A DNA stretch of 64,000 nt, taken from contig OX337234.1 in assembly GCA_946965045.2 (NCBI GenBank), positions 1,550,001 to 1,614,000 on the forward strand, read 5' to 3'. The notes under the pieces are model-generated. The model did not search any database. It was given only the letters and a program-made list of their open reading frames with translations, and was not told where the DNA came from. The stretch is from Epithemia pelagica (lineage: Eukaryota; Bacillariophyta; Bacillariophyceae; Surirellales; Surirellaceae). Below, in pieces: positions 10,694 through 21,648 of the stretch (positions are counted from its first letter, which is position 1; each line of letters begins with the position of its first letter). A program made the position numbers and the translations under genes.

Positions 10694-12862
10694 ATGAATG
10701 TTGTTCTGAATGCAATGGCCATCCTTGCGTTGGGAGCATGGTCAGGGCGTGCTTTCAGTACATCTCGTTCTGCCTGTCGCCATCGGCTTGGTACCCGAAC
10801 TCCACGCGATGTCACTAATGGTCTGAAAATGGCCGATAGTGGAGAAAGTGTAGAAGGTGGCCCTATTCTCAACAAATGGTCCAGGTAGGTCCCGGTGACA
10901 CACACACAAGAAATTGTTGCTCATACGCTGGGAATGAATTCCTCAGTTGCATTTGTCCTTGTTCAATCCATCCAGAATTTTGACTCAAACCAAGGTGCAA
11001 GGTGCCTCCCAGGCCATGCTGTACGCCACTGGCCTTAAAGAAGAGGACATGAACAAACCTCAGGTTGGTGTTTGTAGTGTGTGGTACGAAGGCAATCCTT
11101 GTAACATGCATCTGTTGGATCTTTCCGAAAAGGTCAAAGAGGGCGTTGTCGCTTCTGGATGTGTTGGTTATCGTTTCAACACTGTCGGTGTGTCGGATGG
11201 AATTAGTATGGGAACATCCGGTATGCGTTTCTCCTTGCAATCTAGAGATTTGATTGCGGATTCGATCGAAACAACCATGGGAGGACAGTGGTACGATGGA
11301 CTCATTGCACTTCCTGGGTGTGACAAAAACATGCCCGGTTGTATCATGGCCATGGGACGTTTGAACCGACCGTCTATCATGGTCTATGGTGGTACCATTC
11401 GTGCCGGTAAACAGCCTTCCAACGGTGCTCCTCTGGACATTGTTAGTGCCTTCCAGTCCTATGGACAATATGTCTATGAGAAAATTACCGAAGAAGAACG
11501 CAAAGAAATCGTTCGACATGCCTGTCCAGGACAAGGTGCCTGTGGCGGAATGTATACAGCCAACACTATGGCGACTGCTATCGAAGCACTTGGTATGTGT
11601 GCCGTAGGGTCCTTTTTAGCAGGACACGTCGGGTCGTGTTATGATTCTAACCATTCTTTGCTTTTTTCGCAGGAATGTCGCTGCCATACTCGTCGTCGTC
11701 TCCTGCTGATTCCAAGGAAAAGGCGGATGAATGCAGACAAGCAGGAAGCGCAATGCACACATTGCTCGAAATGGACTTGAAACCACGTGATATCATGACA
11801 AAGGCGGCCTTTGAGAATGCTATCAGAATGGTAATGGTCACGGGTGGTTCCACCAATGCTGTTTTGCATCTCATCGCCATGAGCCGGTCATGTCAAAATC
11901 CGGATGTAGCCATTACATTGGAAGACTTTCAGCGCATTTCGGATGTGACACCATTTCTCGCTGACTTGAAACCCTCTGGAAAATACGTCATGGAGGATGT
12001 TCAGAACATTGGTGGAACTCCAGGACTTATCAAGTTTATGATCGACAATGGCATGTTTGATGGAGACCAAATGACTGTCACGGGGAAAACACATAGCCAG
12101 AACTTGGCGGATATGAATCATCCTGGCTTAACTCCGGGACAGGAAATCATTCGCCCTCTCTCCGATCCTGTCAAACAGACTGGTCATTTGCTCATGATGT
12201 ATGGAAATCTGTGTCCCGGAGGAGGTGTGGCCAAGATCACTGGTAAAGAGGGTGAAACATTCACCGGCACGGCTCGTGTGTACGATAATGAGCAAGCCAT
12301 GATGCGTGGATTGGAAAACAAAGAAATTATTCCCGGAGACGTTGTGATTATTCGCTACGAAGGACCAAAAGGTGGACCAGGTCTTCCAGAAATGTTGACT
12401 CCAACCTCTGCAATCATGGGAGCTGGATTGGGTGACAAGGTTGCCCTTCTTACTGATGGCCGTTTCAGTGGTGGTAGTCATGGATTCTGCATCGGTCATA
12501 TCACCCCGGAGGCACAAGTGGGAGGACCCATTGCATTGGTGAAAAATGGAGATCCGATCCGAATAGATGCACGCCCTGGAACTCGCACAATTGATTTACT
12601 CATCTCCGACGAGGAATGGGACAAACGACGGAACGAATGGAAAGCACCTCCCTTCAGATCCACTCAGGGGACTCTTTTCAAGTACATCCAGTGTGTGGCA
12701 ACCGCAAGTGAAGGTTGTGTGACCGATGAGATTTTGGACATGACAACAACTGCATCTGGCCAGCACCCTGTTGTTTCAGCGAGCCCAAAGACACCAGCTG
12801 TGGCCGAACTAGAAGCGAAGATTGCTGAACTGGAAGCAAAAGTGGGAGCCACAACTGCATAG
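10694..12862 (+). CDS. ilvD: Dihydroxy-acid dehydratase, plastid-targeted (three exons)
   Basis: Exons are 10694-10884, 10976-11592 and 11673-12862. Introns of 91 and 80 bp are GT-AG and join in phases 2 and 1, giving 665 residues. The enzyme dehydrates 2,3-dihydroxy acids to 2-oxo acids in valine, leucine and isoleucine synthesis and holds an iron-sulfur cluster. The cluster Cys lie in GCDKNMPG and [10 protein letters not shown], with a third in GNLCPGGG. The C-terminal domain has [20 protein letters not shown]. The start ATG gives [26 protein letters not shown], a signal peptide whose cleavage site has Phe at +1, then a Ser/Arg-rich stretch. This is the bipartite plastid address of diatoms. 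The last 20 residues form a small Ala/Glu/Lys-rich helix ([14 protein letters not shown]) beyond the usual end. Confidence 0.95.
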
Positions 12863-12967
12863 TTTGATGATGTGTCTAGTGAATAAAACCAGTTAACCCT
12901 TTAAGTAGTTAAAACACCCCCTATCATTTCTAAATGAGACAAACGATGAATGAGTTCATAACTTGTT
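12863..12967. other. Convergent 3' spacer
   Basis: This spacer separates the stop codons of the dehydratase gene and the UIM protein gene. It is AT-rich and holds no gene. Confidence 0.4.
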
Positions 12968-15649
12968 TCACTTCTTGCTGGATGATGCTGCTTCCAAAGG
13001 ATGAACTTTCGGAGGACTAAGAACTTGGACAACCGATGGTTCGGTGGAGAAACCACGAGAAGATACGAGTGTACTTGGAACGTGAGCTGACAGCTGAAGC
13101 TCTTCACCGTAACGTGTACGCGGCGGTGGCAACGGCGATTGCATCTGTTTGTCAAATTCTTCCTCTTCGTATTGCCAGCTCTCACCGTGATTAGGAGGAA
13201 CCAGCAAGGATGGGGCCGCAGTCAACGGAACCGTTGTTTCCGCTCCTCCCCCCAAAGCAGAAAGGCTACTAAAACTATTTTCAAATGAGGTATCAATGCT
13301 TGCAAAGGATTCATTCAAACTTTGCTGGATTGCCAACTCCAACATCTCACGTTCCTGTTCGATTTCGGCCAAACGCGTTGCCGTTTCAGGATCCGTGTCA
13401 TGGCTGTCGTCGCGGCCAACGTAGTCTTGAAAGCTTTGACTTCGTTGGGGCAGCGAGCGAGACGAAGGATCGTAGTCGCTCGTTCTTCTCGAATCAATTT
13501 GAGGAGGCTGTGGTGATTGAAAAGATGAAGGGGATCTTGCAGCGAGAACATGTTCGTACTGGATGGGTGGTGGTGGCGGCGGTGGTGGTGGGACTTGTTC
13601 CACTGGTGCCAAGGTGCTTGATTCGGCCAAACTACGCTCCATTGCGATCTTCAGCATCTTTTCTTCCAACTGCAAGGACTCCTCTGGTGACAAGCCATCT
13701 GCTCTTGGGGTATTGGCACTCGATATACCGCCCATGTATGCCCCCGCACCATGACGCTCGATTCCACCGTACGGTGTGTGGCTCGATCGACCATCCCGGG
13801 GAGGATAATCATCCTGAGAGTCATGGTAGTGGAAGCTGGCCCCGGGACGTTGTTCTGTCATGGCGTTCGGGTACTGTGAATGGCCATTGGCTGAAAAGCC
13901 CATTTCTTCCTCTCTCTCTACTAGAGCTTGAAAGCTACGCTGCATCTGGCGAGGAGCATGACGATTGGGTGAAGCAGCTCGTGCCATACTGGAAGGACGA
14001 AACGTCTGGCGCGGAACATTGCCAAAATCAGACTCCATTTGTCTACTACGGTGAGGCAAATGAGGACTCCCATCATGGGCGTAGTTGGACGAGCGTGATC
14101 CTTGCCGGGGAGAGCTCCGGGGCGCTACGTGGTCTCGTCGAGCAACAGCTTGGTGGCGAACGTGAGTTTCATGGAACGTGACACTCGGCCGAGACTTGTT
14201 TCGGTGGGCCATCTCGTTGGTTTCTCCATAGTTGACCGGAAGAGCATTCATGTTTCTGCCATCGTACCGAGCCGGTCTTTGACTTGAACTTGAGTTTCCG
14301 ATGTATTCACCACTGTGACGAGACGAACTGGGTTTTCTTCCACGACTTGTGAAGGAGGATGAGCGATTCGGAGGCGTGAAGGAATATCCGGATGCAGGTG
14401 GAGGAGCCTGACGAAGATGGCTCTCCATTTGGTGGTGAAGATGGCCATTTGCAGACCGAGACATCTCCACTAGGTCCGCACCAATGTTGGATACATCTGT
14501 GACAACGATTGAGCGTGAAGATAGCTGTGGTGACCTCAAGCCTCCGTTTCGCGCAGACGCATCGAACCCAACTCTGCGGCGATGCGCAAGGGTGGACTGT
14601 GATGAGATCATTTCCGCCATGACATGAGAGTGCTGATGGCGAGGACTCGGCCGAACAAGATTTGGATTCGTTGAGCTGGAACCAGACGGACGAAATTTGC
14701 TCATTCTTCTTTGCCGATCTTCTGAGCTTGTTAGTCCATCTGCTTTGCTCATTGCGGAAATGTTTCGACTTTCTCTGTGTTGCGACTGTGCATGGATCGC
14801 GGGTGGAGATGCCCTGCTACTCGACATCAATCCAGAGGTAGGCTGCCCCCTCGAATCCGTCCTTGATGGAGGTGAGGGAGTGACACGACGAACTGGACTC
14901 CTTGGGGGAGATGAGTCTGAGTTCAGTTCACTGGATGGACTTCTACTATCAACAGGGTTACTCGCTGAAACATCAATTGAACTTGCGTCATCAGCAACCA
15001 GTGATTCCAATTCATCTTCGCCTGAAAGAAAGTTCTCTTGACTGCTGTAAGCAGTAGAGGAAGCCATGGTGCAAGACGTGAAGCTCTCGTAGTGTTTTGG
15101 CTCTTGTTCGAGGGTTTTCACTATATCCGATGAAATAGACTGATCTACGCGAGTGCTTTCATCATCGTCCTCGTCACATGCAAGCTGGTCGTTCTGCCTT
15201 AATGCCAGGAAACCACTACATTGACTCCGGTCATCGTCGAAGGAGTTGCATGAGCTTCTAAGTCGAGTGGAGTAGGTACCTATTGTGCGTTGTTTGCCAT
15301 CTGTGGAGAGGGAAATTGTGAATTCTGGATTCGAGCTCGAAGCGGTCATGATATCTTCCATGGTATACGGTGCGTCAAACTCTTCTGTCGCTTGATCTTC
15401 ATCGTGTCGCTGATCACGTATTTCATTTTGCTGTCCCCTGTGTGAATTGGATCGACTGCCCGTAGATGAAGCAAGTTTCTTTTGTTTGCGGAACGAGGCA
15501 TAGCTCTCATTGCATCCAGTGGAACTCGCAACCGATGAATCATCCAAGCTCATTTGCTTCACCATCGTTTTCGCCCGGGTCCTTCCCATCCACCTTCTTC
15601 CCATGAGTGCTCTCATGCGGCTACTTCGTGGTTGTTCAGGGTCTGCCAT
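12968..15649 (-). CDS. Long disordered protein with two ubiquitin-interacting motifs
   Basis: The protein is 893 residues from the ATG at 15649 (MADPEQ...). The frame is open further up to an ATG at 15790, which would add 47 residues, so the start is not settled. Most of the chain is rich in Ser, Arg, Pro, Gln and His and looks disordered. Near the C-terminus are two segments that fit the UIM consensus: LKIAMERSLAE (about residue 665) and LELAIQQSLNE (about 765), both with the invariant Ala-x-x-x-Ser core and flanking acidic residues. A nine-proline run preceded by EQV follows the first. The motifs predict binding of ubiquitin or ubiquitinated proteins, as in endocytic or proteasomal adaptors. 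No catalytic domain is seen. The motif call is firm; the cellular role is inference. Confidence 0.75.
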   Translation of the reverse strand: MADPEQPRSSRMRALMGRRWMGRTRAKTMVKQMSLDDSSVASSTGCNESYASFRKQKKLASSTGSRSNSHRGQQNEIRDQRHDEDQATEEFDAPYTMEDIMTASSSNPEFTISLSTDGKQRTIGTYSTRLRSSCNSFDDDRSQCSGFLALRQNDQLACDEDDDESTRVDQSISSDIVKTLEQEPKHYESFTSCTMASSTAYSSQENFLSGEDELESLVADDASSIDVSASNPVDSRSPSSELNSDSSPPRSPVRRVTPSPPSRTDSRGQPTSGLMSSSRASPPAIHAQSQHRESRNISAMSKADGLTSSEDRQRRMSKFRPSGSSSTNPNLVRPSPRHQHSHVMAEMISSQSTLAHRRRVGFDASARNGGLRSPQLSSRSIVVTDVSNIGADLVEMSRSANGHLHHQMESHLRQAPPPASGYSFTPPNRSSSFTSRGRKPSSSRHSGEYIGNSSSSQRPARYDGRNMNALPVNYGETNEMAHRNKSRPSVTFHETHVRHQAVARRDHVAPRSSPRQGSRSSNYAHDGSPHLPHRSRQMESDFGNVPRQTFRPSSMARAASPNRHAPRQMQRSFQALVEREEEMGFSANGHSQYPNAMTEQRPGASFHYHDSQDDYPPRDGRSSHTPYGGIERHGAGAYMGGISSANTPRADGLSPEESLQLEEKMLKIAMERSLAESSTLAPVEQVPPPPPPPPPIQYEHVLAARSPSSFQSPQPPQIDSRRTSDYDPSSRSLPQRSQSFQDYVGRDDSHDTDPETATRLAEIEQEREMLELAIQQSLNESFASIDTSFENSFSSLSALGGGAETTVPLTAAPSLLVPPNHGESWQYEEEEFDKQMQSPLPPPRTRYGEELQLSAHVPSTLVSSRGFSTEPSVVQVLSPPKVHPLEAASSSKK

Positions 15650-16893
15650 TGTTCGTTTGTCACCAATGATGATGAGATGGACCGTTCTTCCTCGACTCTC
15701 CTTTTTTGCTTTGAGAACGAGACAAAGGCCAACAAAGCACAAACGGTGCGCAGAAGGGCGTAACACTTGGTGGGGCCCAACCAGAAACAATCGAATTATT
15801 AAAATAGTGTACAGATAACAAGAACTATATCACGGCATCTCGACGTTGTGGGGCCACGAGGGTCTTGCGTCTTGCTGTTCTTTCTGATTCGCCACACATT
15901 TCAAAACACAAACACAAAACATGACGGATTTTTCATTTTTCATCAGTTGTTTTTGACAAAGAGCCACACAACATTACTCGGGAATTTCATGATTCTTCCA
16001 TCAGAATTTTGAAACCCGAAAATAAGTTCGGTTTTTGTTTTTGTGCTTGATGCTATCGATGGAGATTGGTAATCGTAGTTTTCAGTCTTGTCCAGGAGCT
16101 AAAAGAAAGACAAACTTCTTCTTTCTTCTCACAAACTTTTGACACGTACAATCCACAAATAATACAACAGACAACAGAGACGAAACAGAGCACAAAAACA
16201 CTCCTCCTAACATCTCTCTCTCTCTGGAGAAGATCGAGTGCGCACATCCTTGCCACATGATCTACTGGGATTGACACTTGTTCCATATCCCAGATCTCAT
16301 CGCCACAGCGCTATCGTTTGACAGGAGAAAAAGGCGACAGTGGAACGAAATTGAAAAGGTCCGAAAGGAAAAGGTTCAATGTAGAGGACCCTACTAGCTT
16401 ACTCCAAAGCTCGTCGTTACTCTCTAGAGATGGTACTCCTCTAGAGACATAATTGCGAATGATCAACGAACACATCATAATTTCATAGGTAGACGCTGTA
16501 GCTTGCTTCAGCTAGAGATTTCGAAGAGAACATGCTGTTCCTCTCTTCTTCTCGAAAAAGCATCTGAAATCTCAATGTCAGACCTGGATGATATTACGAG
16601 CTCGAGCTTGTATTGTCAACTATCTCCCGAGGGTCGACTGTCGGTCGAGAATGGAGAATCGAGGTCGTCCGCTTTTCAATGTCCATTATTTGGTCTTGGT
16701 CGTAGCCGAATATGGATGGGCCCAACCAGAACTCTCGAAATTCGGAAGTCCGAACACGACAAACGACACACGACCCTCCCCCAAATGGTTCCGCATCTTC
16801 ACGAAAATGACGCCCCCCAAAAGAAGCCCCCAAATCATTTTTCAGTATTGGGGGTTGTCACCCTGTGATCATAAAATTGACAGCGATCGGACC
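15650..16893. promoter_or_regulatory. Divergent upstream region of the UIM gene and the large helical-protein gene
   Basis: About 1.2 kb separates the preferred start codons. The stretch 15,820-16,500 has no credible gene; it has AT-rich and pyrimidine-rich runs, including (ct)n at about 16,211-16,226. A 14-mer, gggcccaaccagaa, occurs at both ends in the same orientation (15774-15787 and 16718-16731). Open frames from 16503 and 16588 reach toward the next gene and could supply an earlier start for it. Confidence 0.35.
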
Positions 16894-19800
16894 ATGAAAC
16901 GCAATGATTCGTTGGGATTCAAGAAAGGCTTTCTTCTATCAGCAAAAGAGACAAAGAGGAAAGGGAAATTGTCTTTTGACCGCGAGAAAGAGTTGTCGCG
17001 CCAACGTGTAAAGTCTTCCGATGCGCTCCTCGGTGTAGAAAAGATAGATGGCCAAGCGGGAAAGACTGCCTTTCTACTTGACGTTCGACGTGAGAATAGC
17101 GTCAGCAATGACCAACAATCCACCACGGCGTTTGCTTTGGGCAGCCAATCTGAGAGCAGAAAGGATCACGACCAGGATCAGGAAGAAGCGGGCGACAATA
17201 ATCAGGAAGAACCTTTATTAACGCAGGTAAAGTCATCGAAACTGATAACCACGAGTGACAAGAACACAACGAATTACCCAGAGGATGAACCGAGGGTTGA
17301 AAGCCCGCGTATTGGCAGTAGCAAATCTTCTTCCTCCAACCCGATTTTGGGAGACTCATTTAGAGAGCTGCAGTTGAACAACAACTACTCAAGGTTAAAT
17401 CATATCCTTGCCGAAACATTGAGAAAACTACGATCTACCACGAAGACAAAGAGTGCCTCCATCCTACGAAAGTTTGAAGCAAACCTTCAGACTGGCAACG
17501 AAGCATTCATTTGGGGCATTCTTTTGGACTCTGTGGTCACTGAGGCACGGCACGGCTCGGTAGAGCTGCAACTTATCGTGTTTTTTGCTTTCAAACACTT
17601 TTCTTCCCTCTTGACGTTTGTGGTCAAAAGTGAATCAAGTTCGAGTCCGACCACGTCTTCTGCTTCTCCTTCCTCACGAAAGCTGTGTTTAGCGGCACTT
17701 ATGGTTCTGGATCACGTATGCTATCTTATGGATGAATGTCATCTTTTGGATCTTCTACCACAGTTGGTCGAATCTGCAATGCCAAATATTCTTCACAACG
17801 TATTGGAAAGCAATACCAAGCGAACTGTACTTTCACAGCAGGCGTCCGACACCTTTTGCAATCTCTGTCACACATTTGCTTCTTTGCTTCTGAAACATGA
17901 GTCGCAAGAGCAGTGTAACTCGATTTCCTTACAGCACAAGCTCAGACCCTTGGTGGGTGCTTTCATCAAGTGTCATGAAACGTGGCTCGCAGGCGACGCT
18001 CAGAACAACTCTTTCAATCAAGGCATCAAATTCAACCTCATCAACCCACAAGAGTATCGCACTCACTTTCGACTAGCATTGGTGTCTGACTGGAAAAATG
18101 TCTTGGAATCGCTTAATGATGAACAGACTGGTAGACATGAGGCTTCAGCCGTTGACTTTCTCAAGGTTGTTGTCGGTGATCAAAATTACCAAAAGATATC
18201 GAACAACATGGGCAGTTTGCGATCCACCTTTTTATCAAGTCACTTCAAGAAACCAGATGATGTAATCGATTGCTTGAACTCAATGGTTGATACCGAGCAT
18301 CGGCGTCAGTCTGAAGTGTGGAGTGTTAATCGAATACGCCTCCGGGAAGTAGTATCGTGGTTGGTCCAAAAGCCCGCCAAATATCCAAAGGCTCTTCAGA
18401 ACAGTTGCCAAGGAGATTTCGTGGGACTTGTTCTTCATATTTTAAAGAAAACACCGATCGAAAGTCCTACGGCATCCCTATTGTTTTGTCTTCTGTAAGT
18501 TTTCATATCTTCACCGATCTCACGATGACCCAATTTTTCTCACTTGGGAACGATTTTTTAAAATCCAGCGAGGTCAATGTATTCTGGGATGATTCCCAAG
18601 ACAGTTCATGGGCTAAAACTCGATTCATATCCATTGTTGACGTTCTACTCAGCGAAAGTTCAGCTTCGGAAAGCAAGGGCCATGGTGGCATTGAACGACG
18701 GAAAGTTTTGTGTAACCTCGCCTCTAGGTTAGCGGTAGAACAGGGACGATCACTATTGGAGCTTTTACTTCATCGAACAACACTGGATTCACCTGTAGCG
18801 GTGGATATTCTAGCATCGACTGCCTGTTGGACAAATGACTCCGACGTTGCTGATTTCGTTTGCAAACATTTCATTGAAGGCGTATCGCATCTCGGGATTA
18901 TAAGAGAACGAATGATTCAGGATGATGATTTGTTTGGCAGATGCAGTATGCAAGGTGTCGAAAGAATGGTTGACAAACTGGTGGGCCTCGGTACCAAGGA
19001 AGACACTGAAGATGCTCTGTCCTGTCTTACGACAACTTTACGAAGAGTCTTCCGCAGCTCTTCAACGTCCGGGAATGCCAAACAAATCACTCGAATCCTT
19101 TTGGATCAGATGTCAAGAGTTGAGAAACGACCTGGGATCGAGCCTATCGTGGCCAATCTTTGTCAGCGGTGGCGGCAAGACCTCCTGCACGAAGAAGGCT
19201 ACGCAGATTCACATTACGCAGATGTCGCTGTCGCTTTAATTCAAGAAATGATGAATGCGCCCTCTAAAGTCGAACCTCTAATGGCATTTGGTTGGATGGC
19301 CCAAGAGGAAAACGGCGTTGAAAGTCCCTTCTCTCCCGCTCAAGAACGGCGAATTTCAGTGTTCGTCGCAAGGGCTGCAGAGGCTTGCACAACAGACTTT
19401 GAATTACTCAAAAAGACCAAGTCGTTACAGCATCCTGATATATTTGAACGCTTATGTCCTCTTTTAATTTTGAGAAGGATACCATCACAGTACTATCAGA
19501 TTGCCCGAACGTCAAGGGTAGTCCAAGAACCATCGCAGTTGAACTTTGCGAGCATCTCTGTGTCGCTGTCGATTCATTTGGTGGATCGACTACGACCTTG
19601 TGATGACGAGATTGTACAAGTTTCTCCCGAAGAGAGAAAGCTTGCTGCTGAAGTTATTGCAAGATTGTTACCATTGGTATCAAGGGAGGGAATAGATGAC
19701 GAAGGCTCACTCTATGCCTCAATTTGCTACCCTTATCTTGTCAAACTTTCTGAACACCCTAAACAGTTGTGTGATGTCAGAAATGTACCTCTTTGGCGCT

Positions 19801-20621
19801 CGGTGAGGGTGTCATTGTTTGTTGCATGCAGCTCTATGGTTGAATCAAAAAACGTCGAAGAGACAGGTGTTGTTCTGTCGATGGTTGTGGCTTGCCTCAA
19901 GCTAATAGAGATCGATGCTGAATCGTTCAATGATGAATCGTTACTTGAGGAAGCGGAAAAGCTGCACGCTGGGTGCTGTGACTTTTTCGCAATGTGCTTC
20001 ATCAAGCTTTTCGCTGAGAAACAATTGGTGGATAGTGCTCTGGAGCAAAGCAGTCAGGGTAACTACACGAAGAAAGCTTGCTATCACCTTCTCGGTGCAC
20101 TGAGAGAAGCGACTGATCGAGGAGCAGCAATTCCACGTTGTATTTGGAACTCTATAGTTCTCGCAGCAACGAGGATCGAGGAAGGCAAAACTTTCAACCT
20201 GAGCCATTTCATCTTGCCTTGGATGTTTCGGTGGAAAACGGAAGCTTCTCAGAGCGAAAAGAGATGGCATGACTTCGACACATGGGCCTCGATGAAGCTT
20301 ATCTTCACTCTGATTACTCGACAGAAGTCGTCTGGACTCTTTCCACACACAGATCCTAAGATATCATTTGAAATCATTGTTAGTTGGACATTGGATGTCG
20401 TACGAAACCGAAAAGGGGAGGGAGCACTGGCGGTTAAGGCACGGACGGAGGCTTTCAAAGTACTTCTCGTCCTCATTGGTTTTGGACCAGAGTTGTCTTC
20501 ATCCGGAAGATGGCAGAGTTTGATGGCGGATCTTCGAGATATTCATATGTCAGAGCTTGATGCGGAATTTGTTGCCAAAATAAATTCAACAATTTCAATG
20601 GTTGAGAGAAGTCAAGCGTGA
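16894..20621 (+). CDS. Large helical (HEAT/ARM-like) protein of unknown function (two exons)
   Basis: Exon 1 runs from the ATG at 16894 to 18494 and exon 2 from 18569 to 20621. The 74-bp intron starts gtaagt, ends aatccag, and joins in phase 2, giving 1217 residues. The frame is also open upstream to an ATG at 16588, so about 100 extra residues are possible. Residues 1-140 are basic and Ser/Gln-rich. The rest is a long run of amphipathic helices with Leu-rich repeats of about 40 residues, as in alpha-solenoid scaffolds. There is no enzyme motif, membrane span or signal peptide. I do not recognise the family. Solenoid repair or cytoskeleton scaffolds are possible, but nothing in the sequence decides. 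Confidence 0.7.
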
Positions 20622-21648
20622 GACCCAACTTGCGTTCCGAAACATCAACTTCGTTGTCATTTCTACCGACATATGAAGATTCGAGGAGGAGATATTGCTT
20701 CATAGAGAGATCGATGATGAGAGGGAAAGTTCGAAATACTGGCACATAAATCAGAAACCAGTCTAGCAAGGCCGATGGACTCTCGTCAATCTTCTACCGT
20801 ATGCCGATACAACCTTATTCCCAACCTCGCTTGGCAGACTCGTAAGTGCTGTGCTTGGAGACAAACACGGCTTGCTTATTATTGTTTACCTTTCAATAAT
20901 GGCCACATTAGGTAGAATCAATTCATCGGGATAGTAGGACGAGGCATCGTCATCGAGGGATAGACCTAGGTAGCCAAGTAAACACAAACGATAAGCGATC
21001 GAAGAGCGACTTACCACATATTTCTCGTAGTTGTTTAAGGTCGTGGTGGAAGGTGGGAAAATCGCAAATCCATCGAGCAGGGGGGGGGGCGGGGTACTGT
21101 AGAAAAAAGAGAGTTTGCGGGATTTGGAGCAACTACCCTTGAACTGCCGCCACATTCATTGCATGCGTAACGGTTTTTAAGAAAATAAAATTGAATTTCT
21201 CAAGCTAAAATTTTCGAAGAACAAAAGAAGGGGGGGGCCGGTCCAACCGCAACAAACTCTAGAGGAATATCGGCCAAAAACAATAGGAGCACTTGAGCAC
21301 CAATTTCGCTCACTCACACGCTCCAAAAAGACCAAAATCCCATGCAGGCGCACCTCTGCACAGGCCCGCGCACCATTTTCCTCCCTATTCCAAAAACCCT
21401 CTCACCGAAACCCAGACACACAGGACTTATTTTATTGATCAATAAATTCACAGAAATGTCACACTGTTACCACAATTCTGTTCTGGCATAGCACCATTTC
21501 TTCCAACTCGGATGCAAACGAATGATCGACTCGGAGCGTACCAACAACCAAAGCCAATGGTATAAAGCCGTCCATGGAACAACAATCCACCAACTAGAGG
21601 CACCACAAAGCTCTACATTTGAATCGCTGGGAACATCAAACATGCACC
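20622..21648. other. Intergenic region with two poly-G runs
   Basis: About 1 kb without a convincing gene. It contains G10 at 21080-21089 followed by cgggg, and G8 at 21230-21237, embedded in AT-rich DNA. This marks the change from host genes to the accessory region. Confidence 0.45.

Noticed and set aside
13285-14181. A 298-codon plus-strand frame opposite the UIM protein gene
   Set aside because: It is a mirror of a Ser/Arg-rich coding strand, with no motif of its own. The UIM motifs and composition favour the minus strand.
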